A stretch of DNA of 64,000 nucleotides from an uncultured Phascolarctobacterium sp. (GCF_900753045.1 NZ_CAADXO010000068.1:29939-93938), one strand, 5' to 3'. Counted from the stretch's first letter, positions 42,652 to 52,157 are shown. Translations and numbers: made by a program. Notes: generated by a model not told the origin, from the letters alone.

Positions 42652-45102
42652 GTGGATTTAGAAAATACCACTGGTAAAGTTCTTCCCGTATACATCGAAG
42701 AGGAAATGCAAAAATCCTATATCGATTATGCGATGAGCGTTATCATCCAACGTGCTTTACCTGATGTCCGCGATGGTCTGAAGCCTGTACATCGCCGTAT
42801 TTTATACGCAATGCAGGAAGCAGGCATGACTCCGACGAAGCCCTATAAAAAATCCGCTCGTATCGTCGGTGACGTTTTAGGTAAATATCATCCGCATGGT
42901 GATAGTTCCGTATATGATGCAATCGTGCGCCTGGCGCAGGATTTCTCTACCCGCTATCTGATGGTAGACGGCCATGGCAACTTCGGCAGCATTGACGGCG
43001 ACAGTCCGGCAGCAATGCGTTATACCGAGGTACGTATGGCTAAAATTGCTGAGGCAATGCTGGAGGATATCGAAAAGGATACAGTTGATTTTGTACCTAA
43101 CTATGATGAATCCTTAAAGGAGCCCAGCGTACTTCCTTCCAAGGTACCTGCTCTGCTGATTAACGGCAGTGCCGGTATCGCTGTAGGTATGGCTACCAAC
43201 ATTCCGCCGCACAACCTGTGCGAGGTTGTTAACGGCCTTGTTATGCTGATTGATAACCCTGATGTGGAAATTCCGCAGCTGATGACGGCTATCAAGGGCC
43301 CTGACTTCCCGACAGGTGCCTGCATTTTGGGCAAGGAAGGTATTACCAGTGCTTATAACACCGGCCGTGGCGTTGTAAAAATCCGCGCCAAGGCTGAAAT
43401 TGTGCCTGCCAACAAGGGTAAGCACCATATCGTTATTACCGAAATCCCCTATCAGGTTAACAAAGCTAACTTGATTAAGGATATTGCTAATTTGGCTAAG
43501 GACGGCGTAATCGAAGGCATTACCAAGGTTGATGACTTCTCCAGCCTTAAAGACGGCATGAAGATTGTTGTTGAGCTTAAGAGTGATGCTGTTCCTGACG
43601 TTGTTCTGAACCGTCTGTACAAGCATACCGCCCTGCAGAGCTCCTTTGGTATCATCATGCTGGCGCTGGTTAACGGCCAGCCGCGTGTCCTGAACCTCAA
43701 GCAGGTTCTGGAATATTATCTGGAGCACCAGAAGGATGTTATTACCAGACGTACCCGCTACGAGTTGGGCAAGGCCAAGGACAGAGCTCATATCTTAGAG
43801 GGCTTGAAGATTGCCCTGGATAATATTGATGCTGTAATCAGCACCATCCGCGGCAGCGCGACAGCAGAAATTGCCCGCACCGCTTTGATGGAAAACTTTA
43901 AGCTGAGCCAGCGTCAGGCACAGGCTATTCTGGATATGCGTCTGCAGCGCCTGACCGGTCTGGAGCGCAAGAAGATTGACGAAGAATATGCCGACCTGCT
44001 GGAAACTATTGACTGGCTGGAAAGCGTATTGGCAGATGAGCACAAGGTTATGAACATTATCAAGGAAGACCTGCAGGAAATGAAGAAGCGCTTCGGTGAC
44101 GAGCGTCGTACCGAAATTTCCATCGACAGCTCCGAAATGGATATAGAGGATCTGATTGCCGAAGAGGATATCGTTGTAACCATCAGTCATCAGGGCTACA
44201 TTAAACGCCAGACTCTCGACAACTTCCGCAGCCAAAAACGCGGCGGCGTAGGCAAAACCGGCGGCAGCGGCAAGAAGATTGATGATTCCGCAGAGCATCT
44301 CTTCCTCTCCACCACTCACCATAACATTCTCTTCTTCACCAACCGTGGCCGTGTATATCGCCAAAAGGGTTATGAAATTCCCGAAGCAAGCCGCACTGCC
44401 AAGGGCACAGCTATTATCAATCTGCTGGCACTGATGCCGGGTGAAAAGATTACGGCTGTTATTCCGGTGAAGGAATTCCGAGAAGAGCAGTTCATGTTTA
44501 TGGCTACCAACAAAGGTACCGTCAAGAAAATCAACCTTAAGGATCTGGAAAGCGTCCGCAAAAACGGCATGATTGCTATTAATCTGGACGATGATGAGGA
44601 TCTGATTGGTGTAGAGCTTACTGACGGCAACAGCGAAATCATTCTGGCAACCCGCAACGGTATTGCCATTCGCTTTGATGAGCAGGATGTACGCACCATG
44701 GGACGCACCGCGCACGGCGTAAAGGGTATTTCTCTTAACTACGGTGATGAGGTTGTTGCTATGGACAGTGTTTCCGATGAAGATTCCGAAGTTCTGACGG
44801 CAACTGAATTCGGCATGGGCAAGCGTACCGAGGTTAAGGAATATCGTAAGCAGACTCGCGGCGGCAAGGGTATCATCAATATGAAGATTACCGAAAAAAC
44901 CGGTCTGGTAATCGGTATGAAGGTTATTAACCCGGATCAGGAAATCATGATGATTACCGCAGCCGGCCTGATTATCCGCACTGATGTAGACCAGATTTCC
45001 CAATATGGCCGTAATACCCAGGGCGTAAAGCTGATGACCTTGAACGATGATGACAAGGTTGTTTCTCTGGCAGCAATCCATCATGAAGAGGATGCTGAAT
45101 AA
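42652..45102 (+). CDS. gyrA: DNA gyrase subunit A
   Basis: The 816-aa subunit starts at GTG 42652 (AAAGGTGATAAA before it). It has the QRALPDVRDGLKPVHRRILY block, the quinolone-region KSARIVGDVLGKYHPHGDSSVYDAI with Ser/Asp at the usual positions and the catalytic Tyr in AMRYTEVRM (about 125). The C-terminal beta-propeller contains the GyrA-box RGGKGI (QTRGGKGI). Length is typical. Confidence 0.98.
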   Translation: MDLENTTGKVLPVYIEEEMQKSYIDYAMSVIIQRALPDVRDGLKPVHRRILYAMQEAGMTPTKPYKKSARIVGDVLGKYHPHGDSSVYDAIVRLAQDFSTRYLMVDGHGNFGSIDGDSPAAMRYTEVRMAKIAEAMLEDIEKDTVDFVPNYDESLKEPSVLPSKVPALLINGSAGIAVGMATNIPPHNLCEVVNGLVMLIDNPDVEIPQLMTAIKGPDFPTGACILGKEGITSAYNTGRGVVKIRAKAEIVPANKGKHHIVITEIPYQVNKANLIKDIANLAKDGVIEGITKVDDFSSLKDGMKIVVELKSDAVPDVVLNRLYKHTALQSSFGIIMLALVNGQPRVLNLKQVLEYYLEHQKDVITRRTRYELGKAKDRAHILEGLKIALDNIDAVISTIRGSATAEIARTALMENFKLSQRQAQAILDMRLQRLTGLERKKIDEEYADLLETIDWLESVLADEHKVMNIIKEDLQEMKKRFGDERRTEISIDSSEMDIEDLIAEEDIVVTISHQGYIKRQTLDNFRSQKRGGVGKTGGSGKKIDDSAEHLFLSTTHHNILFFTNRGRVYRQKGYEIPEASRTAKGTAIINLLALMPGEKITAVIPVKEFREEQFMFMATNKGTVKKINLKDLESVRKNGMIAINLDDDEDLIGVELTDGNSEIILATRNGIAIRFDEQDVRTMGRTAHGVKGISLNYGDEVVAMDSVSDEDSEVLTATEFGMGKRTEVKEYRKQTRGGKGIINMKITEKTGLVIGMKVINPDQEIMMITAAGLIIRTDVDQISQYGRNTQGVKLMTLNDDDKVVSLAAIHHEEDAE

Positions 45103-45140
45103 ATTTGTTTATTTGTTTTAACGTATATGTTTTCTAGAAA

Positions 45141-46475
45141 ATGAAGAGCTTTAATGATTCATTAACAGGTAAATATTTGCGTATTGCCCTCCCCGCTGCG
45201 TTGGAGGGCATTTTTATGACCTTTCTGGCAGCGGCCGATTTGATTATGGTAGGCGTATTGGGTGCTAAGGCCATAGCGGCGGTAAGTATTTTTCTGCCGC
45301 TGCGCCTGGTGCTGCTGACAGTATCGCGCTCACTGGCATCCGCAGTTACAATTCTGACGGCGAATAAATTCGGTTCCGGGCAATATTCCGCCATTAAGGT
45401 TTTGCTGCGCCAAAGCTTTACTGTCAGCGGTGTTCTGCTTGTAGTGCTGCATCTGCTTTTCTATGGCTTTTTTGAGAAGCTGGTGGTGCTGATGGGTGCA
45501 CAGAGCGATTATTTGGAGCTTGCGCTGGCTTATGGCAATATTGCCGTAGCTGCAGTACTGCTAAATTCTCTTTCGCTTTTGCTGCAGGGCACCTTGCTGG
45601 GCGTAGGTAGGACAAGCGCTATTATGAAAAGCAACATTGTCGGCAATGTGGTGAATATCGTCTGCAATTATTTTCTCATTACCGGCTTTGGCAGCTTTGC
45701 TGGCTGGGGTGTGCGTGGCGCTGCAATCAGCACGATTATCGGCTCTCTGTGTACTTTCGGTATCACCGTCTGGATAATGAAGCATGAGGGCTTTTTCAGT
45801 GATGGTCTGCTGCAGCTGCCGGATAAAGTCTTCTGGCGGGAATTTATGCCGGTATTAGGCGGTGTTTTCAGTGAGCTTGGTGCGGAACGCATCGGTATGC
45901 TGGCCTATGGCTGGATGACTGCGCGTCTTGGTACTCTGCCCTATGCAGTACACAGCATTTGCTATAATATCTGCGATTTTTCCTATGATTTTATCTTCGG
46001 CTTCGGCAAGGCTAATATGGTGCTGGCTGGGCAAATGCGTGGTGCAGCTGATTATGCAACCTGGAAGCGCTGCCGCAGTATAGGCTTTAAATGGGGCCTG
46101 GGAATTTCCGTTGCTTCTTTTATTATCCTGTATGCTGCACGCGTGCCGATTTTCAGCGTTTATTCACAGGATGCACAGGCACTTGCTCTCAGTGAAACGG
46201 TAATGTTCTGGGTAGCGGCCGTTTGCATACCGCAGGGGCATACGATTATTACTGCAGGTATATTGCGTGGCAGCGGCCAGACTACTGCCGTTGCTGTTTA
46301 TTCCTTTGTGCTGATTACCGTTTTACGTCCTCTGATGACGGCCTTCTTTATCTATTATTGCAAGCTGGGGATTGTGGGCGCCTGGGTACCGATGTTCTTG
46401 GACCAGTCGCTGCGCAGTCTGTGCTTTACCTGGAAGGTTATGCGGATACGCGGACTTAAGGATTTAATAAAATAA
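45141..46475 (+). CDS. MATE-family efflux transporter
   Basis: The 444-aa protein has twelve predicted membrane helices in two MatE halves. ALPAALEGIFMTFLAAADLIMVGVLG (about 17-42) and TLLGVGRTSAIMKSNIVGNVVNI (about 150-175) match the family. It exports cationic drugs or metabolites with Na+ or H+. The start ATG at 45141 has only a weak ribosome site. A strong terminator follows at 46494. Confidence 0.9.
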   Translation: MKSFNDSLTGKYLRIALPAALEGIFMTFLAAADLIMVGVLGAKAIAAVSIFLPLRLVLLTVSRSLASAVTILTANKFGSGQYSAIKVLLRQSFTVSGVLLVVLHLLFYGFFEKLVVLMGAQSDYLELALAYGNIAVAAVLLNSLSLLLQGTLLGVGRTSAIMKSNIVGNVVNIVCNYFLITGFGSFAGWGVRGAAISTIIGSLCTFGITVWIMKHEGFFSDGLLQLPDKVFWREFMPVLGGVFSELGAERIGMLAYGWMTARLGTLPYAVHSICYNICDFSYDFIFGFGKANMVLAGQMRGAADYATWKRCRSIGFKWGLGISVASFIILYAARVPIFSVYSQDAQALALSETVMFWVAAVCIPQGHTIITAGILRGSGQTTAVAVYSFVLITVLRPLMTAFFIYYCKLGIVGAWVPMFLDQSLRSLCFTWKVMRIRGLKDLIK

Positions 46476-46493
46476 ATATCCTGTATAAAAAGC

Positions 46494-46525
46494 AAAGCAG
46501 CTTCTGCCTCGCAGAAGCTGCTTTT
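46494..46525. terminator. Bidirectional terminator after the MATE gene
   Basis: AAAGCAGCTTCTGC/GCAGAAGCTGCTTT with a short T-run; it separates the MATE gene from the convergent hydrolase gene. Confidence 0.85.
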
Positions 46526-46579
46526 GTCGTATAAAAATATAAAATTACTTTGTTGCAAGGTTGCAGTGGGCTTTAGTGC

Positions 46580-47821
46580 TTACTCTGCAAAGCCAGTTCC
46601 CAGCTCTTTTTCCGCCAGACGGATGAAGGCGCGGATAGCCTCCTCCAGCTGCGGCTGCGGGGTGTTTTCTTCTTTGCAGTGAGAAATTCCGGGATCGGAC
46701 TGGGTGAACATCATTACCGAAGGTACAACGGCATTCAGAGGCACGGCATCATGCAGCGGTGCGGAATACATTCTGTGTTTTGCACCGGTTTCCTCCTCTA
46801 CGGCAGCGTTGCAGTCCTCTACCAGTTGTTCATCAAAGAGAATCGGCTCCGCATGCCAGATAGGCTCAAATTCTACAGTGAGCTTACCCTCCTGTGCATG
46901 CTTTTGCGCCGCAGCCTTGGCTTCTGCAACAATGATTTGCATTGTTTCCGGCTTAATGCTGCGCTGGTCCAGCGAAATGCGGCAATAGCCCGGAGAAATA
47001 GTAGTCAGGTCAGGCTTGACCTCGATATTGCCTACAGTGCAATAGGAATCATATTTAAGGGCGATTTCACGCAGGTCAAGTGTGGTCTGCGCTGCCGCGA
47101 TAAAGGCATCCTGACGCAGGGAAACCGGCGAACCGCAATGTCCCTGCTGACCGCGGAAGGTGATGTACTGGCGGTTGCAGCCGCAGACGCCGTAAACGCA
47201 GGCTACGCTTTTTTTGTCTAACGCTAGCAGCGGTGCTTGCTCAATGTGCAGCTCCAGGTAAGCTTTAACCGGCAGTTTGGCAAAGGCAGTGTGGGCCTCC
47301 CCTATATTGCTGGCATCAAGGCCGTATTCCTGCCAGACATCGCTGAAGCTGCGGCCGTTTTTCTGGTGGATTAAGGGCAGCACATCCTTACTCGTGACAA
47401 TGCCGCTGACAGCGCTGCTGCCAAGACAGCTTTTACCGAAGGCTACACCCTCCTCGTCAGCCCAGCCGACAACGTAAAGAGTTTTGGCAGGCTTTTTATC
47501 TGCCAGACCATAGGCACCGATGCCCATGCCTGCTACAACGCCTAGAGCGCCGTCCAGCCAGCCTCCGTCAGGTACGGAATCAAGATGGCTGCCGATAACA
47601 ATGCACTCCTCGCTTTCGCCGGCAAATTTGGCCCAGCTGTTGCCTGCGGCATCGGCCCAGACCTCGGCACCTGCTGCCTGCATCTTTTGGGCAAACCATT
47701 CCGTTGCTTTCTTGAATGTCGGTGTCCAGGCAACGCGCTGTGCTCCGTCTGCATCAGAGGTTAAGGCTGCCAGCTCCTTGAGATCGGCAACAATATTTTT
47801 GGCTATTTGTTCACGTTTCAT
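46580..47821 (-). CDS. Zn-dependent N-carbamoyl-L-amino-acid hydrolase family (M20, HyuC/AllC/AtcC type)
   Basis: 413 aa from the ATG at 47821 (GGGAG 7 nt upstream). Metal-site motifs: GSHLDSVPDGGWLDGALGV (about 79-97), GWADEEGVAFGKSCLGS (about 124-140), LELHIEQAPLL (about 190) and ISHCKEENT (about 385). The dimer-domain segment GVCGCNRQYITFRGQQGHCGSPVSLRQDA is typical. The family hydrolyses N-carbamoyl amino acids, ureidoglycolate precursors or N-carbamoyl-cysteine; the substrate cannot be read. Its position beside sulfur amino-acid genes and an ATC hydrolase at 52158 suggests N-carbamoyl-L-cysteine. Confidence 0.88.
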   Translation of the reverse strand: MKREQIAKNIVADLKELAALTSDADGAQRVAWTPTFKKATEWFAQKMQAAGAEVWADAAGNSWAKFAGESEECIVIGSHLDSVPDGGWLDGALGVVAGMGIGAYGLADKKPAKTLYVVGWADEEGVAFGKSCLGSSAVSGIVTSKDVLPLIHQKNGRSFSDVWQEYGLDASNIGEAHTAFAKLPVKAYLELHIEQAPLLALDKKSVACVYGVCGCNRQYITFRGQQGHCGSPVSLRQDAFIAAAQTTLDLREIALKYDSYCTVGNIEVKPDLTTISPGYCRISLDQRSIKPETMQIIVAEAKAAAQKHAQEGKLTVEFEPIWHAEPILFDEQLVEDCNAAVEEETGAKHRMYSAPLHDAVPLNAVVPSVMMFTQSDPGISHCKEENTPQPQLEEAIRAFIRLAEKELGTGFAE

Positions 47822-48055
47822 ATAATGCTCCCTTCCTGCTTCATTAGGCTTTTGCATAGCGGCAAAAGCGTAAAAATCAAGTTTATTATATTTTATTATA
47901 GCTTTAAAACCAATTTGTTCCGCTGTTTTATCTGATCCGATAAGAGTATTACAGCAAACAAGCACAGGATAGCTTATCTGAATTATATACAAATCGGCGT
48001 CAATTTACAAGATGGAATAATGAGCCTGCAAAAGTATAGCGAAAATAAAAATAAG

Positions 48056-48091
48056 CTGCTGCCTTCACTTTTGCTACAAAGAAGGCAGCAG
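48056..48091. terminator. Intrinsic terminator of the MalY-type gene
   Basis: CTGCTGCCTTC/GAAGGCAGCAG. The minus-strand side is followed by a T-rich stretch. The remaining 47822-48055 interval shows no gene. Confidence 0.75.
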
Positions 48092-48130
48092 TTTTTCAGT
48101 TACATCGTAGAAAGAATTAAATTAATAAAT

Positions 48131-49312
48131 TTAATTTAATTCATGAACAGCTTGCTTCAGCTGCTCAAGTCCCTGTAATAATAGCGCACGGGGGCAGGCA
48201 ACGTTGATACGTTCAAAGGCTTCTCCCTCTTTACCGAAGATACCGCCGCCGTCGAGCCAGAGGTGTGCTTTATGCCAGAGCCACTGCTCGCGTTCGGCAG
48301 ATGTAAGGCCTAAGGCGCTGCAGTCGAGCCAAATCAGATATGTCCCCTCAGGCCGGAGCAGCTTAATCTGCGGCAGGTTCTGCTGCAGATAAGCATCAAC
48401 AAATTTAATGTTATCTTCAATATAAGCCTTTGCCTGCTGCAGCCAATCCTCGCCATAAGTGTAGGCTGCCTGGCAGGCAACAAGGCCTAAGGTGTTTACC
48501 TGGCTGTAGCCTGCTGCCGCTACCTGCTTGCGAAAGCGGCGACGTAGATTTTTGTTAGGAATGAAGATATTGGATACCTGCAGACCGGCAATATTGAAGG
48601 TTTTACTTGGCGCAGTGCAGATTACGCAATTTTGCTCGTACTGCTCACCCAAACTTGCAAAAACCGTCTGAGAGTTATTTCCCCAGACGAAATCACCATG
48701 AATTTCATCACTTACGGTAATTACACCATGCTTAAGGCAGATATCGCCCAATTTTTGCAGCTCGTCGCGGGTCCAGACACGGCCTACGGGGTTATGCGGT
48801 GAGCATAAAAGCATCAGCTTAACATTGTTAGCGACGATTTTTTCTTCTAAATCGGCAAAGTCCATTTCATAATGACTGTTTTTCAGAATGAGCGGTGAAT
48901 TAATCAGCTTGCGTTCATTATCCTCTATAACCTCGCTGAAAGGATAGTAAACCGGCTGCTGTACAAGTACTCCCTCACCTTTTTGGGTGAAGGCCTTTAC
49001 TGCCATAGCAAGGGCAAAAACTATGCCGGGAGTCTTGGTGAGCCATTCGGATTCAGGGCTCCAGTTAAAATGCTTAGTATACCAGTCACGGACAGCTTGA
49101 AAATATGCTTCTGTACTTTCGCTATAACCGAAGATAGCATGTTGGCAGCGTTCAATAAGCGCTTCCTGTATTTCCCGGGCAATAGGAAAATCCATATCTG
49201 CTACCCAAAAAGGTAAAACGTCGGCCGGACGTCCACGTTGAATGGCAAAATCGTATTTTAAGCAGTCTGTATTACGTCTGTCGATTATCTTGTCAAAATC
49301 ATATTTAGTCAT
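48131..49312 (-). CDS. MalY/PatB-type PLP aminotransferase, probable cystathionine beta-lyase
   Basis: The 393-aa fold-type I PLP enzyme matches MalY/PatB: RGRPADVLPFWVADMDF near the start (about 24-40), TPGIVFALAMAVKAFTQKGEGVL (about 92-114), SDEIHGDFVW (about 203) and the PLP-lysine in TAPSKTFNIAGLQVS (about 234). The family cleaves C-S bonds of cystathionine or cysteine. It lies 29 bp downstream of the cystathionine synthase/lyase gene in the same operon, so the pair probably carries out trans-sulfuration steps. Confidence 0.88.
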   Translation of the reverse strand: MTKYDFDKIIDRRNTDCLKYDFAIQRGRPADVLPFWVADMDFPIAREIQEALIERCQHAIFGYSESTEAYFQAVRDWYTKHFNWSPESEWLTKTPGIVFALAMAVKAFTQKGEGVLVQQPVYYPFSEVIEDNERKLINSPLILKNSHYEMDFADLEEKIVANNVKLMLLCSPHNPVGRVWTRDELQKLGDICLKHGVITVSDEIHGDFVWGNNSQTVFASLGEQYEQNCVICTAPSKTFNIAGLQVSNIFIPNKNLRRRFRKQVAAAGYSQVNTLGLVACQAAYTYGEDWLQQAKAYIEDNIKFVDAYLQQNLPQIKLLRPEGTYLIWLDCSALGLTSAEREQWLWHKAHLWLDGGGIFGKEGEAFERINVACPRALLLQGLEQLKQAVHELN

Positions 49313-49341
49313 AATTTATCACCAAACTTTATTCTTACAAA

Positions 49342-50481
49342 TTATTCTACTGCAGCAAAGGCCTGTGCCAAATCGTCAATAAGATCCTGCGTTGCTTCAA
49401 TGCCTGTAGAGAAGCGCAGCAGACAATCTGTAATCCCCTTTTCGGCACATTCTTCGGCAGTAAGGTCGGTATGTGTCTGGCGAATCGGATAGGTTATCAG
49501 GCTTTCCGTACCGCCGAGGCTTTCGGCAAATTTGATGAGCTTGACGCCTTCCAAAATCTGGCGTGCTGTTTCGGCGTTGTCTACAGCAAAGGAAATCATG
49601 CCGCCGAAGCCGGTGGTCTGCGCTTTGTTGATTTCATAACCGGGATGATTTTCCAGACCGGGATATAAAACATATTGTACACGCGGTTGCTCCTGCAGCC
49701 ATTTGGCAATGGCGAAAGCGTTTTTCTGGTGCTGCTCCATACGCAGCGGCAGAGTTTTGATACCGCGGATAACGAGCCAGGCATCAAGTGCTCCCAGACA
49801 GGCACCGGTTGTTTTATAAATCAGACGCAGCTTGTCGGCAATAACAGGGTCTTTGGCTACGGTAAAGCCGACGAGTACATCGTTATGGCCGCAGAGATAC
49901 TTTGTTCCGCTATGGATAACGATATCAGCGCCAAGGTCCAGCGGTCTTTGGAAATATGGTGTCAGGAAGGTATTGTCGACGATAACCAAAAAGTTATTTT
50001 CATGGGCGATTTTGCTGATAGCACGCAAATCACTGATTTCCATTGTGGGGTTGGTCGGTGTTTCCAAAAAGATGGCTTTAGTGTTGGGTTTAATGGCAGC
50101 CTTGATTTCTTCCAGCTTAGAAGTATGCACAGAGGTGAACTCTACACCGTTTTTGGCGTTAAGGTTGCGGAACAGACGGAAGGAGCCGCCGTAGAGATCG
50201 TTGCCGGTGATGATGTGGTCGCCGGGCGCGAACAGATTCATAACCGCATCAACTGCAGCCATGCCGGAGGAAAAAGCCAAGGCATCGATACCGTTCTCCA
50301 ATGCTGCCAGAAGCTGTTCCAGACGTGCACGTGTCGGGTTGGATTCACGTGTATAGTTAAAGCCTGTAGTGTCCCCCAGCTTGGGGTGTGCAAAGGTTGA
50401 GGAAAGATAAATTGCTGGGGCAATGCTGCCGGTTGCGTCGGCTGCGCCGATTTCATGAATACATTTTGTTGCAAATTCCAT
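49342..50481 (-). CDS. Cys/Met metabolism PLP enzyme (cystathionine gamma-synthase/lyase type)
   Basis: 379 aa from the ATG at 50481 (AAAGGAGA about 9 nt upstream; a longer frame to 50595 runs through the leader RNA). Signatures: YLSSTFAHP, YTRESNPTRARLE (about 47-59), the Asp of VDNTFLTPYFQRPLDLGADIV with PLP-lysine in SGTKYLCGHNDVL (about 195-207), and ESLGGTESLITYP. The sequence does not by itself separate gamma-synthase, gamma-lyase and O-acetylhomoserine types. It is first gene of a two-gene operon with the MalY-type gene, behind a structured leader. Confidence 0.88.
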   Translation of the reverse strand: MEFATKCIHEIGAADATGSIAPAIYLSSTFAHPKLGDTTGFNYTRESNPTRARLEQLLAALENGIDALAFSSGMAAVDAVMNLFAPGDHIITGNDLYGGSFRLFRNLNAKNGVEFTSVHTSKLEEIKAAIKPNTKAIFLETPTNPTMEISDLRAISKIAHENNFLVIVDNTFLTPYFQRPLDLGADIVIHSGTKYLCGHNDVLVGFTVAKDPVIADKLRLIYKTTGACLGALDAWLVIRGIKTLPLRMEQHQKNAFAIAKWLQEQPRVQYVLYPGLENHPGYEINKAQTTGFGGMISFAVDNAETARQILEGVKLIKFAESLGGTESLITYPIRQTHTDLTAEECAEKGITDCLLRFSTGIEATQDLIDDLAQAFAAVE

Positions 50482-50513
50482 AGTGTAATCTTCTCCTTTC
50501 AAGGTCAGGCGGC

Positions 50514-50590
50514 AAGATACCGGATATTGCATCGGGACTGCAGCAAGCAGGTTTATGCAAATTGCTGCATTTTTTATTCTCCGGAATCTT
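50514..50590 (-). promoter_or_regulatory. Candidate cis-regulatory RNA with pseudoknot potential
   Basis: On the minus-strand transcript P1 pairs AAGATTCCGG (50590-50581) with CCGGTATCTT (50523-50514), 9 of 10 pairs. P2 pairs TGCAGCAA (50569-50562) with TTGCTGCA (50546-50539). The P2 loop TTGCAT (50560-50555) is complementary to ATGCAA (50532-50527) just after P2, giving a pseudoknot. It ends 14 nt before the ribosome site. I do not recognise the SAM-I core, and the identity is open. Confidence 0.5.
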
Positions 50591-50672
50591 CTCACCTGTT
50601 AAACGTGATATTATCAAATTTTTATTGCGTAAAACAAAATCAACAAGCAATGCTTGTGTGATGTTGCTTGAT

Positions 50673-50701
50673 AATTTACATGATAAAGCCTAGTTTGTCA
50701 A
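50673..50701 (-). promoter_or_regulatory. Promoter for the cystathionine-enzyme operon
   Basis: Minus strand TTGACA (50696-50701), 17 nt, TAAATT (50673-50678), predicting a leader of about 185 nt that contains the candidate RNA above. Confidence 0.65.
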
Positions 50702-50878
50702 TAGGCAAATTTACACTTTTTATTGTATTTTTGGGTGCTATAATGAAGAAATGTAAAATAAAAATAATATTTCTGTTGCATGGGCCTGAGTAGCATTTGT
50801 CTAAGTAAGTGAATTGTGTAACATCGTTTACAAATCTACTAAAATACTAGGCTTTGAGAAAAATTTTCCTGTTTTTGG

Positions 50879-50907
50879 TTGACAGATGCTTTGACAAGTT
50901 GTATATT
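50879..50907 (+). promoter_or_regulatory. Promoter for the T-box/metQ transcript
   Basis: TTGACA (50879-50884), 17-nt spacer, TATATT (50902-50907). A second -10-like TATAAT at about 50740 has no good -35. Confidence 0.7.
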
Positions 50908-50913
50908 TTTACT

Positions 50914-51219
50914 CACAAGTTCATATACGAGCGATGAAAAGAAGAGTACGCAAGGAGTACTGCCCCAGAGAGCTTCCGTTTGGTGCAAGGAAGTGCAGGA
51001 GATTTTGCCGAAGATGGTCTTGGAGCTGATTGGCTGAAGCGCAAGTTTAGGTTGTCCGGGCGCACCCGTTACAGTGCTGAAGTATTAATGGTTTAGTCCG
51101 GCGTACTTGAGGAGGTTGCTATCGTGAGGTAGCAGTGAAATTGGGTGGTACCACGAAGTTTGCTTTCGTCCCTTACTGCATAATGAAAATGCGGTATGGA
51201 TAAACGAAGGCTTTTTTTA
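50914..51219 (+). promoter_or_regulatory. Methionine T-box riboswitch upstream of metQ
   Basis: The T-box sequence GGGTGGTACCACG is at 51143-51155. Stem I elements include GATGAAAAG near 50934, AGAGAGCTTCC (50972) and GGTGCAAGGAAG. The specifier region reads GAAGATGGTCTTGGAG, with ATG (Met) at 51014-51016. The terminator pairs CCTTACTGCAT with ATGCGGTATGG and GCTTTCGT with ACGAAGGC (about 51162-51210), then T7. Uncharged tRNA-Met should stabilise the antiterminator and allow metQ expression. Confidence 0.93.
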
Positions 51220-51248
51220 TTTTAGTTTTACAAAGGAGACGATGAATT

Positions 51249-52052
51249 ATGTTGAAAAAATTATTGGTTATTGCGTTATCTGTAGTGGCGTTGGCGGCAG
51301 CAGGCTGCGGCGGCGGAGACAAGCAGGCTCAAACGACGATTAAGGTTGGTGCTACCGCCGGTCCTCATGCTGAGGTTGTAGAAGCTGCGGCCAAGGAAGC
51401 GGCCAAAAGTGGCCTGAAGGTACAGGTTGTGGAGTTCTCTGATTACGTTACTCCGGATAAGGCTTTGGCAGATGGCGAGCTGGATTTGGTAAGCTATCAG
51501 CATAAGCCCTTCCTGGATAATTTCAACAAGACGAACAAGACTGACCTTGTACCCATCGGCAACGCTATTTTAATGCGTATGGGCATTTACAGTGATAAGG
51601 TGCATGATGTGAAGGATATTCCTGACGGTGCAACGATTGCTATTCCTAACGACCCGACTAACGGCGGTCGTGGTCTGCTGCTTTTGCAGCGCGCCGGTCT
51701 GTTGAAACTGAAGGATGGCGTGGGCATGAAGGCTACGCCGAAGGATGTTGTCGATAATCCCAAGCATCTGAAATTTAAGGAGCTGGAGGCAGCACAGCTG
51801 CCGCGCAGCCTGGCTGATGTAGATGCTGCTGCTATTACCATGAACTATGTAATGAGCGGTGGCTTAGATGTTAAAAAGCAGAATATCTTCCTTGAGCCTA
51901 AGGACGAGCCGCTGGCTGTAATGATTATTGCTGCTCGCAACAAGGATAAGGATAAAGAGGCTTACAAGGCTTTTGTGAAGGCTTATCAGTCCGAGGCTGT
52001 GAAGAAGTTTATTGCCGATAAATATAAAGGCACCATTGAGCCTGCATTTTAA
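51249..52052 (+). CDS. metQ: Methionine ABC transporter substrate-binding lipoprotein (NlpA family)
   Basis: The 267-aa protein has a lipoprotein signal ending AAAGC (Cys19) and the NlpA/MetQ pattern: VGATAGPHAEVVEAA (about 34-48), FSDYVTPDKALADGELDLVSYQHKPFL (about 64-90) and IPNDPTNGGRGLLLLQ (about 132-147). It delivers methionine to an ABC permease. No metN or metI is adjacent, so the permease must be elsewhere. The Met T-box supports the substrate. GGAG precedes the ATG. Confidence 0.92.
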   Translation: MLKKLLVIALSVVALAAAGCGGGDKQAQTTIKVGATAGPHAEVVEAAAKEAAKSGLKVQVVEFSDYVTPDKALADGELDLVSYQHKPFLDNFNKTNKTDLVPIGNAILMRMGIYSDKVHDVKDIPDGATIAIPNDPTNGGRGLLLLQRAGLLKLKDGVGMKATPKDVVDNPKHLKFKELEAAQLPRSLADVDAAAITMNYVMSGGLDVKKQNIFLEPKDEPLAVMIIAARNKDKDKEAYKAFVKAYQSEAVKKFIADKYKGTIEPAF

Positions 52053-52079
52053 TGTAGAAAATAAAAATATATAGAAAAG

Positions 52080-52133
52080 CTCCCCTTGATATCAGCTGCA
52101 GCAAATGTACAGCTATATTAAGGGGAGTTTTTT
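52080..52133 (+). terminator. Intrinsic terminator after metQ
   Basis: CTCCCCTT.ATA / TATTAAGGGGAG flanking a small internal hairpin, followed by T6. Confidence 0.85.
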
Positions 52134-52157
52134 ATTAGTCGGTATAGTTTGCCGTTA

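Noticed and set aside
43795..45084. 429-codon minus-strand open frame
   Set aside because: Antisense shadow of gyrA; no start signal.
50482..50750. SAM-I (S-box) riboswitch before the cystathionine enzyme
   Set aside because: The conserved SAM-I core is not found; only an unfamiliar pseudoknot fold is possible.
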